Assembly (NCBI GenBank): GCA_038527215.1
Contig: JBCBGC010000002.1
Coordinates: forward strand, 89,033-153,032
Origin: JAWPMV01 sp038527215
GTDB lineage: Bacteria > Bacteroidota > Bacteroidia > J057
Length of the DNA stretch: 64,000 nucleotides
Direction: 5' to 3'
How positions within the stretch are numbered: position 1 is the first letter of the stretch; each line of letters begins with the position of its first letter. Below, piece by piece: positions 1 through 8,868 of the stretch. The translations under genes and the position numbers were made by a program. A model generated the notes under the pieces. The model was not told the origin of the DNA. It saw nothing but the letters and a program-made list of their open reading frames with translations, and ran no database searches.

Positions 1-248
1 AATTTCTGGAATTAGATAGGCGCTTCAGTGGGATCACACCGCAGGAGGAGATCCATCTTACACGTCGGGAAAAGCAGGTATTGAAGATGATCGTGAAAGG
101 CATGACCAATAAGGAGATTGCCGATCAGCTTGAAAAAAGCGTCCGTACCATTGAAACTCACCGCTTCAACCTCATGAAGAAACTGCGGGTCAAAAACCTG
201 GCAGAGCTATCCCTTAAGGTCAAGGATATGGGGTATTTACTTTCTTAG
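1..248 (+). CDS. LuxR/GerE-type helix-turn-helix regulator, C-terminal fragment
   Basis: The gene enters from the left edge, so only the last 81 codons are visible (reading frame from base 3, stop TAG at 246-248). They translate to a complete LuxR-type DNA-binding domain: LTRREKQVLKMIVKGMTNKE, then the scaffold and recognition helices IADQLEKSVRTIETHRFNLM and the closing helix KKLRVKNLAELSLK. The TxRE start, the NKEIA turn and the TVxxH-like TIETH are the usual family landmarks. Such domains bind DNA as dimers and are usually joined to a receiver (NarL type) or a sensory domain, which lies outside the window. Its last 12 bases overlap the end of the convergent gene at 237-749. Nothing can be said about the upstream domain or its signal. 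Confidence 0.9.
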   Translation, partial: FLELDRRFSGITPQEEIHLTRREKQVLKMIVKGMTNKEIADQLEKSVRTIETHRFNLMKKLRVKNLAELSLKVKDMGYLLS

Positions 249-749
249 AGAGGGGTATCCCAATTTTTCCAGCGACTGGGCTTTTTCCTCCATCCAACTC
301 ACCACCCATTCATCCAGGGCTTTCATTTTATCCTTGAGCGGACGAAGTCTGCCCTTTACCTTGGCTTTCCATCCTATCAGAATATCTCCGGTTGAAGGTT
401 CTTCCAAAATGGAAATCCATACCTTCTTGTTTTGAGCCTGAGCCCACAGGGCATTCGCGGCAGCCGAAGCCAAAGAAGGAAGAACGACTAAATCAATCTT
501 TGAAAGGCTTTCTGAAAAATCCTGATCCTCAGGCCAGGCATGAGGGAGCATGGCTTGCGCATTTTCTGGTAGAGCCAATCCCTGCTTTGGATCCATCAGG
601 ATATGTATTCCTGCCTCTGGATATGCTTCGCGCCAGCTTTGGGCAAACTCCATAGCCAATGGATTTTCGACCAGGATCAATAATTGTAAGCGAGATAATT
701 GTGTGGGGAGAGAGGGGGAACCAGCTGAGGATTGTTGGGTAGAACTCAT
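237..749 (-). CDS. hypothetical protein, weakly flavoprotein-like
   Basis: A 170-residue protein starting at ATG 747-749. I do not recognise the family. The sequence alternates hydrophobic strands with helices as in a Rossmann-type fold: LQLLILVENPLA at about 21-32, GIHILM at about 47, and DLVVLPSLASAAANALWAQA at about 85-104. The last segment recalls the 'D-x-x-x-x-P-x-x-x-x-x-x-A' strand-helix of flavoproteins of the Dfp/UbiX type, but the catalytic His of those enzymes is not evident and the resemblance is weak. The tail is basic and rich in Lys and Trp (LKDKMKALDEWVVSWMEEKA). No signal peptide or membrane segment. It is convergent with the LuxR-type gene and overlaps it by 12 bases. The upstream 200 bases are AT-rich and probably hold its promoter. 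Confidence 0.6.
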   Translation of the reverse strand: MSSTQQSSAGSPSLPTQLSRLQLLILVENPLAMEFAQSWREAYPEAGIHILMDPKQGLALPENAQAMLPHAWPEDQDFSESLSKIDLVVLPSLASAAANALWAQAQNKKVWISILEEPSTGDILIGWKAKVKGRLRPLKDKMKALDEWVVSWMEEKAQSLEKLGYPSLRK

Positions 750-894
750 CGAATTGGGTTAAAGATGAATAGCTACGCGAGTCAAAAAGCTGAAAAGTAG
801 TCTGATTGCAGGGGACAATTTATTGAATTATTTTTAAAAAACGGGCTCAATGATTAGCAATCTTACAAATATTTTACATTGGCTTTCTATTACG

Positions 895-928
895 TAAAAA
901 AAGGGCCGTCGATCAGGACGGCCCTTTT
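895..928 (-). terminator. rho-independent terminator of the DUF1501 gene
   Basis: Perfect 8-bp stem GGGCCGTC / GACGGCCC (903-924) with a 6-base loop. Read on the minus strand it is followed by a run of T (plus-strand A at 896-902). It lies 26 bases past the stop of the DUF1501 gene. The plus-strand side also has TTTT, so it could work in both directions. Confidence 0.85.
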
Positions 929-950
929 ATCTTGAGATAATCTCTATTCG

Positions 951-2537
951 CTATCGGTTGAGCACCATGACTTTCGTCGCTGTACGGTAATTGTGGCTCA
1001 TGCGCACATAATAATTTCCGGATGGCAAGGCTCTTCCGTCAAAGGTTCTTTCATACACTCCCGGGGCAAAAAACTGCTCGGTAAGGGTTTGGATCAGCAC
1101 ACCACGGTTGTCATAAATGGAAAGATTGACCACACCCCCTTCGGACTTGAACTTGACGGTGGTTTCTCCATCAAATGGATTGGGATAATTCTGGTATAGG
1201 GCCAGCGGAGTCTTTTGTAATTCCTCATCAATCGGCGTGGTACTACAGGTGCTGTTCAGCAAGGCGTGGTACTGGAAGTTGTCAAAGAGAAGGTCTTTTA
1301 CGTCCTGCTCATCCACACAGAACCAATCCAACAAGACCGAGCCATAGATATCTCTGAAATCATAGGTCCGGGGAATCGAATCCTTGGTATCCACGGTAGC
1401 AGGAATCACGGGATTGCTGCCATAAACCTGCGCATTTACCTTACTGCCAAACAGGAACATAGGTGCAGCTGCACCATGATCGGTACCGATACTTCCGTTG
1501 GATTTAATCCTCCGACCAAACTCGGAGAAAGTCATGCCCAGTACCTGATCTTCGATGCCGTGCATTTTCAAATCATCCTGGAAAGCATCAATACTTTCCG
1601 AGACGTAGCGGAGTAGATTGGCGTGGGCCCCTACTGTAGGCGCTCCATTGGTCACCTGATTGGCATGGGTATCAAAGCCGCCAATGTTCACGATGTAAAA
1701 CCGGGTCTTCAGACCACCCGCGATCAGGCGGGATACGATGGCCAGCTGTGCGCCCAGACGATTTCCTGTGCTCAGGTTGTTGAACATCGGAGAAATGTTG
1801 TCTGCATTCCCTGCAGCCGTCTGTATGGAAGTCAGATAGGCATTGGTTTGCAACTGGGTCTGGCGGATAAATCCGAGCTCCTTCCCATAGTTGCCCGAAG
1901 GTAACTGACCGGTGCCCCCGGTGAGGAGCTGAATAAACTCGTCTGGGTCCTTGATGGCCATGCCTAAACTACTGGTTTGCCCCTGGCAGGTATTCGAGAC
2001 GACCGAGCCAATGGTGATGGCCAGCGGATCCGGATGATTCGTATTGGGGTAGCCCGTTGGATAGGTTGGGTGTAAGCTATCCAGGTAGCGCCCAATCCAG
2101 CCGGTTTGGTATACCTGATCCGAGGGCGAACCCGTGGTCCAGATATCGGTCGCCCGGAAGTGAGAGAAATTCGGATTGTCGTAACCGGTATTTTGTACGA
2201 CCGCCATTTTCCCATTCTGATACATATTATGCAGGCCGGTCATCGAAGGGTGTAAGCCGGTCAGCCCATTGAGGGAAAGCACATCATTGGAAGGAATGAT
2301 GATATCAGGTCGGGCGTTATACAGATTGCTGTACTGATCCAGAGGGATGACCGTGTTCAGGCCATCATTTCCGCCGTTGAGCTGTACCAAAACCAGGACC
2401 CGATCTGTTTGGGATAAAAAGCTAATGACTGATTCCAGCGATAAATCCCGGGCCAGCGTATGTATAGGAAATCCACCAACCATAGCCGGCAAGGCGGTCA
2501 TGGCAGCAGTTTGTTTGATAAATTTTCGTCTATCCAT
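951..2537 (-). CDS. DUF1501 family secreted protein with T9SS sorting tag
   Basis: A 528-residue protein. The N-terminus MDRRKFIKQTAAMTALPAMV is a twin-arginine-like signal (RRKFIK) with a short hydrophobic stretch. The body has DUF1501 landmarks: LVLVQLNGGNDGLNTVIP at about 48-65, LHPSMTGL, NFSHFRATDIWTTG, FYIVNIGGFDTHANQ at about 281-295, and TFSEFGRRIKSNGSIGTDHG, a sulfatase/alkaline-phosphatase-like fold. The last 80 residues are a type A T9SS tag (YQNYPNPFDGETTVKF ... GVLIQTL ... LPSGNYYVRM ... KVMVLNR), so it should be exported across both membranes. The DUF1800 gene lies 47 bases upstream on the same strand. These two families are commonly adjacent in Bacteroidota and Planctomycetes, and their joint function is not established. 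Its own terminator lies at 895-928. Confidence 0.9.
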   Translation of the reverse strand: MDRRKFIKQTAAMTALPAMVGGFPIHTLARDLSLESVISFLSQTDRVLVLVQLNGGNDGLNTVIPLDQYSNLYNARPDIIIPSNDVLSLNGLTGLHPSMTGLHNMYQNGKMAVVQNTGYDNPNFSHFRATDIWTTGSPSDQVYQTGWIGRYLDSLHPTYPTGYPNTNHPDPLAITIGSVVSNTCQGQTSSLGMAIKDPDEFIQLLTGGTGQLPSGNYGKELGFIRQTQLQTNAYLTSIQTAAGNADNISPMFNNLSTGNRLGAQLAIVSRLIAGGLKTRFYIVNIGGFDTHANQVTNGAPTVGAHANLLRYVSESIDAFQDDLKMHGIEDQVLGMTFSEFGRRIKSNGSIGTDHGAAAPMFLFGSKVNAQVYGSNPVIPATVDTKDSIPRTYDFRDIYGSVLLDWFCVDEQDVKDLLFDNFQYHALLNSTCSTTPIDEELQKTPLALYQNYPNPFDGETTVKFKSEGGVVNLSIYDNRGVLIQTLTEQFFAPGVYERTFDGRALPSGNYYVRMSHNYRTATKVMVLNR

Positions 2538-2584
2538 GAGAAGTGATCATTGCAGGAGGGTTTGACCTCCTCAGGTGGAAGCGG

Positions 2585-4255
2585 TTAGGATAATTGATAT
2601 TCAGCCAGCCCCATCAGGGAAGCCAGCAGGTCCCGGAGTTTATTGGAAACGGAAGCTCTCAACACCGGATCGTGGGGGTTATTAGCAAACTCCGTATACT
2701 CAAAGGTCCATTCATAATCCGGTAAGCCCGGTAAAATGACACTCTTCAGGAAATCCTTTTGCGATTGGGTCAAAGGACGCGGCATCATCAGGGTAGCCAG
2801 GTCTGCCACCAGAACGTTAGGATCTGTTACATCGCCTACCGCCTGGTTGATCAGATGGATAGGATCAATCAGCGTCTTATATCCCGCATAGTTGTAGCCT
2901 CCTTCAGAATTGTAGCGCTCAGCGGTCTGGAATCGGGCCGGTAGGGTTACGGAACTGATCCACATCTCATGGAAAGCGGGTATCTGATAGTAAGCCGGCC
3001 AGCCAGCCACACTCGGTGGGTTAAAAAGTCGCATGAGTTGGTTGGTCGCCAGGGCATACAGATTGTACCAATGCCGGTAGCGGGCTACCACGTTGAATTC
3101 ATCCGGGAACACTACCTCGGTCTGACGCAACATGCCTACCGTGTAGTCCAGGGGATTTTTGATCAATACTCCGCGCACACTCATATCATAAAAATGCTGA
3201 CTGCCCAGCAAGGCCCTTACCACCGGTTGGATGTCATAATTACTGCTGATCAGCAGCAAGGCCATCGGTCCGATGATGTCCGTTTCCGTTTGGTCATTGA
3301 TTTCGTAGTAGACAAACCAGCGATACAGCTTGCGACAGATGTACTCAGCTGTAGCAGACTGGTTAAAAATCATCTGCACCAGATCCTTGTATTCATTTTC
3401 CCCATTGTTGGTAATGGTGTGCCCATTGAAGGCGGCAGAAAAGGTCTTGTTCCCAGGATCGTGCTTATTGGCCCGGAACTGATTGTAAGGGGTAGTACTG
3501 TTCCACCCATACCCACGATCTCTCCAACCCGTCAACACCCGGGCTGCCTCCCGCACATCGGTTTCGGTGTAGGTGGTATAATCTCCATCGCCTACCTGAG
3601 GTCCCTTACCGATAGAGAATAGCTCGAACAACTCACGTGCATAATTCTCATTCGGCGGAGGATTACCATTGGCGTTGTAGACGTTCTGGTTGCCGTTGAG
3701 GTAACGCAGCATCGCGGGCTCTACCGTGATTTTTTCCACCAACTCCTGAAAATTCCCCAGGGCATTGGTGCGGAGGAGATTGGCATATCGCCACATGAAG
3801 CGGGCGTCATTCACCACGTCCATTTCCAGGGAAAAGTGGTTATGCCAGAAGAGGGTCATTTTTTCCCGAATGGAAATCTCGCTTTCCAACATCTGTCCGA
3901 CCGTCCAGGCCAGTAGGGAGTTTTTCCGGTAAAAATTGAGGCTATTGTACACCTGTGATTCTACCCATACCGTCCCGATGGGTTCGGCTGGATCTCCGGT
4001 GTCATAATACTGAACCGGAGGATTGGGCATAGGCCGGTCCTTGAAGAGTTCATTCAAGGTGGCGTTTAATCCTGCGTTGGCAGCCCAGTCAATTTCGCTC
4101 TTTTTAGGTCCGAAAAGGGTGCGTCTAAGGAGGTGCGCAGCCTCCGCCTGGCCCCAGTTTCCGGAGTAAGGAGCGAAGGTTCCCATCGGACGCATAGGAG
4201 CGGCGACCTGTGCTTCTTGCCGATTGAGGAAAGATAAAAAGGTACGTCTATCCAT
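2585..4255 (-). CDS. DUF1800 family protein
   Basis: I start at ATG 4253-4255 (MDRRTFLSFLNRQE), giving 556 residues. A longer reading to 4318 adds 21 residues with no family character. DUF1800 landmarks: AAHLLRRTLFGPKKSEID at about 39-56, MTLFWHNHFS at about 133, LRYLNGNQN, NENYARELFELFSIG, REAARVLTGWRDRG, HDPGNKTF, and AEYICRKLYRWFVYY. The start resembles a twin-arginine motif (RRTFL), but no hydrophobic h-region follows and there is no T9SS tag, so how it is exported, if at all, is unclear. It is the first gene of a probable two-gene operon with the DUF1501 protein, and its promoter should lie in 4256-4480. Confidence 0.88.
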   Translation of the reverse strand: MDRRTFLSFLNRQEAQVAAPMRPMGTFAPYSGNWGQAEAAHLLRRTLFGPKKSEIDWAANAGLNATLNELFKDRPMPNPPVQYYDTGDPAEPIGTVWVESQVYNSLNFYRKNSLLAWTVGQMLESEISIREKMTLFWHNHFSLEMDVVNDARFMWRYANLLRTNALGNFQELVEKITVEPAMLRYLNGNQNVYNANGNPPPNENYARELFELFSIGKGPQVGDGDYTTYTETDVREAARVLTGWRDRGYGWNSTTPYNQFRANKHDPGNKTFSAAFNGHTITNNGENEYKDLVQMIFNQSATAEYICRKLYRWFVYYEINDQTETDIIGPMALLLISSNYDIQPVVRALLGSQHFYDMSVRGVLIKNPLDYTVGMLRQTEVVFPDEFNVVARYRHWYNLYALATNQLMRLFNPPSVAGWPAYYQIPAFHEMWISSVTLPARFQTAERYNSEGGYNYAGYKTLIDPIHLINQAVGDVTDPNVLVADLATLMMPRPLTQSQKDFLKSVILPGLPDYEWTFEYTEFANNPHDPVLRASVSNKLRDLLASLMGLAEYQLS

Positions 4256-4486
4256 AGTGCCTGATTGTATGCGGTTAAGGGGGATCGTGCCAGGGTCAAA
4301 AGGGAGGGGATTCCCCATATTTACGGCCCAGAGGCCATTTTTGCTGCCCTTTCAGCCGTTTCCCAGGACGTTTTCATAAGCAGTTAACTCCCATCTGATC
4401 AGGGAGTTAGTGCATGAATATACAAGATTTAGAGGAGAATTGATGGATAAATTAGGAAAATTTTATACTTCGAAAGAAAAGAAGCT

Positions 4487-4502
4487 TTCCTGCTTGCAGG
4501 AA
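4487..4502. promoter_or_regulatory. palindrome in the divergent intergenic region 4256-4650
   Basis: The 395-base gap between the DUF1800 gene and the large secreted protein holds no convincing gene. It is AT-rich near 4410-4480 and includes a 7-bp perfect inverted repeat TTCCTGC-TT-GCAGGAA. It could be an operator shared by the two divergent genes. There is no T-tract on either side, so a terminator is unlikely. Only the symmetry supports it. Confidence 0.3.
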
Positions 4503-4650
4503 TAGGGGGATTCTACTACCTTAATTGTCAGATGGATAGGATTCCTATTCATTTATACCGCCATAGAAACGTCTTTCCCCCGAGCTTCAAACGAGCGTTT
4601 TGGGAGTTCTCTCGCTGCCTTCCCGGTCCTCTACCAAACCAGCTGTTCCT

Positions 4651-7600
4651 ATGTTAAGACTACTATCCACTGTATTCCGTGCATTTTGGCTTCAGGCATG
4701 TTGCCTGGCCATGGCCACGCTGATGATGGCCACAACCTGTACCCCTCAGTGTAACCTACTCTTCGATGGAAGCTTTGAGGGAGGAACGGGGTTGACTTCC
4801 TTTGTCGCCTATGATGGCGTGAATAATGGCAACCTGGGGTTTTCCCTTCAGGTGGATACCACCTATCGGGGAGATTCAGCCGTGAAATGGAATATCGGAG
4901 GCCCAGGGGCCTACTTCAACACCTTCCCGCAACCGGTTACCCTTAACCAGGGAGACTGGTATATGGTCAATCTCTGGATGCGCTCCGACCAGGACAGCAG
5001 CACGGTGCAGGTCAAGGTCCGACCCAAAAACGGTTCCCAGACCCAAACCGATACCACCCTTTACCTACGTCCCTTCTGGCAGAATTACACCTGGTACTTC
5101 CAGGCTTCCGAAACCTGGACGGATGCCCTGGTAGAATGGCTGGCAGGCTATGACGCCAACCAGGGTCCTTATCATGTATACATGGACTACGTTAGTCTTT
5201 GTCCCTATGGGGCAGATCCAGCCTGCAACCTGATTACCGATGGAGGATTTGACCAGCTTACCTATCAGGATACCTGGTCCTTCTACGATGGGGGCATTGC
5301 GGGCTCCGGATATGTATCGCTGACAGCAGATAATGTATTGATTGGGAATTACAGTGGAAAAATCCAGGTAAACTTCATGTCTACTTATGGGGCTTATTTG
5401 AGCTCCAGTCGCAACCGCTTTTCCATTGAAAAAGACAAAGACTATACCCTGACTTTCTGGGCCAAAAGTGAGCTGGATAGCGTAAGCATGCGTACCATGG
5501 TCATTCGAGGGAATCCTTACCAGGTCAAACGGAATTATTACTTCCGACTGGATACCACCTGGCGACAGTATAGTTACCATTTTCGGTCGGATGAAGATGT
5601 GGCAGAAGACATGTACCTCCGCTTTATCCTGACCAATCACTGGGCCACTCAACCCTATGCGGTCTACCTGGACCGGATCAACATTTGTGAAGGCGATGCG
5701 CCTCCCGCCAAGGCCCCCGGCAGGCAAAGCGACCGCCTGGCCCTCTGGCTCAAAGGAGATCGCTTTGACACCAGCAATGGCATCAAATGGTATGATGCAT
5801 CCCCTCAGGGAGATAGCCTTAGCACCTCAGGCAGTGGCGTTGACCTGAGCGCGCTTAGCCTGAATGGCCATCCGGCGGTCACCTTTAGTGCAGGCAATAC
5901 CCCCTTGACCGGAGGGAATCTCCGCCTGGATACCGTGGTCCAAAACCACAGCATTTATGCCTTGCTCAAAAGTGCTGGCACCAGTCCGGATGGCAGTCCG
6001 CTTGCCCTGGCGGACAATGGCTATCGCTTACAAGAAAGCAATACCCAAAACTGGCGCTGGCAGGGTACCACGCCTAACCAAAGTAATTCTCCTTTCTCCT
6101 CCACCCAGTGGTCCCTGATTTCTGTCCACAGCGATGGCAATGCCTTTGAACAAAGACAGGACGGGACGAACCTGCAATCGGGCAGCCCCCTTCAAAATAT
6201 TGCTGCAGGCAGCAACCTGGTAGTCGGGGCGCGACAAGCCAATGGGAATAATGACTGGGAAGGAGAAATAGCCGAACTCCTGGTCTACAAAAAAAGCCAT
6301 ACTCAGGGTGAAAGAAGGGCCATTATGACCTATTTCAACATAAAATACGGCCTGCCCGTTCCAGCCGGTGAGCATCGCTTTTATTCTTTCGGCAATTACA
6401 GTACCGACATAGCGGGCATAGGCCAGGATACCATGTTGCAGGATTTGCAACAACTGACCGGCCAGGCTTTGAATGGCATCCTGGCCGTCTCTTACCCCAG
6501 TCGCCTGAAAGAAGGAGATTACCTGGTCTGGGGACACAATGGACAAAACATCAAAAGCAATACCAACGACCTTCCTCCAGGGGTAGTGAACAAACTGAAC
6601 CGGGTCTGGCGCTTTAACCGGATAGGAACGGTGGGAAAAGTGCGACTCAGCTTTGATTTGGGGCAGCTGCCCCCTGGCGATATTCAGCCCTATAAGCGGG
6701 TCCTGCTCATTGCCAATAACGCCAGCTTCCAAAATGCCGATGTCATCTATGGTGCGTATGACGAAGGCCAGGTAGTGAGCTTTCCCTTAACGCAAATCCC
6801 CAATGGCGCTTATGTAACCCTCGGTCTGGTCCAGAATGAACTCCTGCCGGAAGCACCCGGCCGTCAAACCAATGGCCTGGCCTTATGGCTAAAGGCCAAT
6901 CAAGGCTTATCTGGTTCCCTGGCTACCTATTGGTATGATCAGAGCCCTAGAAATAACCATGCCGCCGCCAGGTCCTGGGGTCCTCGCCGCTTTTATGACG
7001 AAATCAACGGCTACCCGATCGCTCGTTTTGACGAGTATTTTGACTGGTTACAAGGGGCCTTCCCCCTGGATATCCCGGTCAACCAGCACAGCTGGTATGT
7101 GGTAGCCAAAAGTGACACTTCCGTCAACTGGCGAAATCCCATTGGCTTTCAGGAAACAGGCTACCGTCTGGAGGTAAACGGCTCCAACAAAGCCTATTCA
7201 GTCTACGGGACCAGCCCCAATAGCCTCAACGCCACCGATCCGATCGCCAGCGACTGGCAAATCGTCAGCCTGGGGGCTGATTCCACCCTGACCAACCTTT
7301 CCATTAATGGAGAAATCAAGCACGCCCGTCAGGCCCGTACGGCCCTTTCAGGTAGTGGCCCCTATTTTGTGGGTTCCCGCAACCGGAACAATAGCGGGTG
7401 GTACGTAGGAGATATTGCCGAAATCATCGTCTATAACGACTTCCATGAACCCCAGGCTGCTCGGGCCGTGTTGTCTTACCTCTCGCTGAAATATGGCCTG
7501 ACCATCCCGGTAAGCGATCACCTGTATTATACCCACGATAGCCATCCTTATCATCTGGTAGGCGTCGGTAAGGATGAAACCGGGCAGGGCCTTTGGCACT

Positions 7601-8277
7601 TTAACAGCCATAGCCAATATCCCGATGCAGCGGTCTGGCTGGAGAATCCCAGCCAAATGGAAGACGGGGAATACCTGGTGATGGGGGTAGATACCACCCT
7701 CAATGCCGCGGCCAAAGATGTTCCTGCCCCCTGGAATCGCCGATTGTTGCGTAGCTGGAAGGTTACGGAGACGGGAGAAGTGGGTGGCATCGATCTGAGT
7801 TTCGACCTCAACATCCTGGGATTAGATCTCACCCAAACCGATAGCATTGCCTTACTGATTGATAAAGACGGAGATTTCAGCGACGCTCAGGTTATTCAAA
7901 CGGGTGTCCTGCTCAGTACCCGCCTCTATTTCATCAATCAGGACCTGGAAGATGGGACCTGGATCAGCCTGGCTATTCCCAGCGAAAACAGCACCGGCAT
8001 AGGGCCGGAACTATGGGAACCCCAGCAGTTACAGATTTTTCCGAATCCTGTAGACCAGGGGCAATCGCTTTCCTTGCGCTTTGAGGATACAGGCAGAGGA
8101 GAATTAAGCTGGCAACTGACCAACCTGCATGGTCAGAGGCTGCAGGGCGGAAAGTGGTGGTACGCTGGTGGGGAGTTGGAACAACAAATCTCCCTGACAG
8201 GCCTGGCCGCTGGTTGGTATATGCTGCGACTGGAACTGCAAGGCAAGCCTGTATTGAGGAAATTTTGGATCAAATAA
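4651..8277 (+). CDS. large secreted multi-domain protein (CBM-like plus LamG-like repeats) with T9SS tag
   Basis: ATG 4651 is chosen because a signal peptide follows directly (MLRLLSTVFRAFWLQACCLA...). The longer reading from 4600 uses TTG. The 1208-residue product has, in order: two carbohydrate-binding-like beta modules opening with NLLFDGSFEGG (about 33) and NLITDGGFDQ (about 187), then two long homologous units, each opening with APGRQ..(G/R)LALWLK (about residues 354 and 735), reading on as a concanavalin/LamG-like sandwich, passing a conserved 'YF/SLKYGL..PV..H' linker, and ending in a beta domain with EGDYLVWGHN or DGEYLVMGVD. A T9SS type A tag closes it (LQIFPNPVDQGQSLSL ... GWYMLRLELQGKPVLRKFWIK). 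It probably sits on the cell surface or is released, binding glycans or host/particle surfaces. No catalytic residues are evident. Confidence 0.85.
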   Translation: MLRLLSTVFRAFWLQACCLAMATLMMATTCTPQCNLLFDGSFEGGTGLTSFVAYDGVNNGNLGFSLQVDTTYRGDSAVKWNIGGPGAYFNTFPQPVTLNQGDWYMVNLWMRSDQDSSTVQVKVRPKNGSQTQTDTTLYLRPFWQNYTWYFQASETWTDALVEWLAGYDANQGPYHVYMDYVSLCPYGADPACNLITDGGFDQLTYQDTWSFYDGGIAGSGYVSLTADNVLIGNYSGKIQVNFMSTYGAYLSSSRNRFSIEKDKDYTLTFWAKSELDSVSMRTMVIRGNPYQVKRNYYFRLDTTWRQYSYHFRSDEDVAEDMYLRFILTNHWATQPYAVYLDRINICEGDAPPAKAPGRQSDRLALWLKGDRFDTSNGIKWYDASPQGDSLSTSGSGVDLSALSLNGHPAVTFSAGNTPLTGGNLRLDTVVQNHSIYALLKSAGTSPDGSPLALADNGYRLQESNTQNWRWQGTTPNQSNSPFSSTQWSLISVHSDGNAFEQRQDGTNLQSGSPLQNIAAGSNLVVGARQANGNNDWEGEIAELLVYKKSHTQGERRAIMTYFNIKYGLPVPAGEHRFYSFGNYSTDIAGIGQDTMLQDLQQLTGQALNGILAVSYPSRLKEGDYLVWGHNGQNIKSNTNDLPPGVVNKLNRVWRFNRIGTVGKVRLSFDLGQLPPGDIQPYKRVLLIANNASFQNADVIYGAYDEGQVVSFPLTQIPNGAYVTLGLVQNELLPEAPGRQTNGLALWLKANQGLSGSLATYWYDQSPRNNHAAARSWGPRRFYDEINGYPIARFDEYFDWLQGAFPLDIPVNQHSWYVVAKSDTSVNWRNPIGFQETGYRLEVNGSNKAYSVYGTSPNSLNATDPIASDWQIVSLGADSTLTNLSINGEIKHARQARTALSGSGPYFVGSRNRNNSGWYVGDIAEIIVYNDFHEPQAARAVLSYLSLKYGLTIPVSDHLYYTHDSHPYHLVGVGKDETGQGLWHFNSHSQYPDAAVWLENPSQMEDGEYLVMGVDTTLNAAAKDVPAPWNRRLLRSWKVTETGEVGGIDLSFDLNILGLDLTQTDSIALLIDKDGDFSDAQVIQTGVLLSTRLYFINQDLEDGTWISLAIPSENSTGIGPELWEPQQLQIFPNPVDQGQSLSLRFEDTGRGELSWQLTNLHGQRLQGGKWWYAGGELEQQISLTGLAAGWYMLRLELQGKPVLRKFWIK

Positions 8278-8356
8278 TCGAGCTTGCGGTAGATGCGCAT
8301 AGGAAAGGGGATTTTTTTATACCTTTAGGAAAGGCTATTCCAAACTCCTGATTGTC

Positions 8357-8863
8357 ATGAAAAATTCCCTTCTCCTTAGCTTCCTCCTGCTGGCCCTGCC
8401 GGGTCTTTCTCTGGCTCAGACCCTGGAACGCTCGGTGATCGGCACCACGGGCTCCAGCAGTACCGCTGGCAATATTCATATTTCTTCTACCGTGGGAGAG
8501 GCCGTTATCCAAACGGGACAGAGTGGAAGTTTTATCCTTACTCAGGGCTTTCAGCAGCCCGACGCCAATCCCGGTACCCCGATCGAAGACTTTCTGGAAT
8601 ACGTCATCAACTACGAGCTGTATCCCAATCCTACCAGTGATCAGGTCACCCTGACCCTTACTATGCCTAAGCCCCTCAAACTAGAGGTTGGCATATATGA
8701 TATGCGGGCCAGAAAAACGCAGGTGCCTTCCCAAACACAAATGGTTCAGCAAGACACCCGTTTTATTTTTTCCCTCGCTTCCCTGGCAGAAGGCACCTAT
8801 TTGTTGCTCATCAAAGACGAACATGGGAAGTTGGGCAAAAGCCTGCGCATTACGAAACGTTAA
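8357..8863 (+). CDS. small secreted protein with T9SS tag
   Basis: A 168-residue protein with a clean signal peptide (MKNSLLLSFLLLALPGLSLAQ). A short N-terminal domain follows, ERSVIGTTGSSSTAGNIHIS ... STVGEAVIQTGQ ... ILTQGFQQP, a pattern common in Bacteroidota proteins that are little more than a T9SS passenger. The tag begins at YELYPNPTSDQVTLTL (about 92) and ends GKLGKSLRITKR. It lies 79 bases after the large secreted protein and is probably cotranscribed with it. Its stop is only 5 bases from the stop of the convergent PRPP-synthetase-like gene, and no terminator stem is evident between them. Function unknown. Confidence 0.85.
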   Translation: MKNSLLLSFLLLALPGLSLAQTLERSVIGTTGSSSTAGNIHISSTVGEAVIQTGQSGSFILTQGFQQPDANPGTPIEDFLEYVINYELYPNPTSDQVTLTLTMPKPLKLEVGIYDMRARKTQVPSQTQMVQQDTRFIFSLASLAEGTYLLLIKDEHGKLGKSLRITKR

Positions 8864-8868
8864 GAGCC

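Noticed and set aside
5065..6732. Minus-strand ORFs of about 220-234 residues opposite the large secreted protein
   Set aside because: Shadows of a long GC-rich coding frame; no family resemblance.
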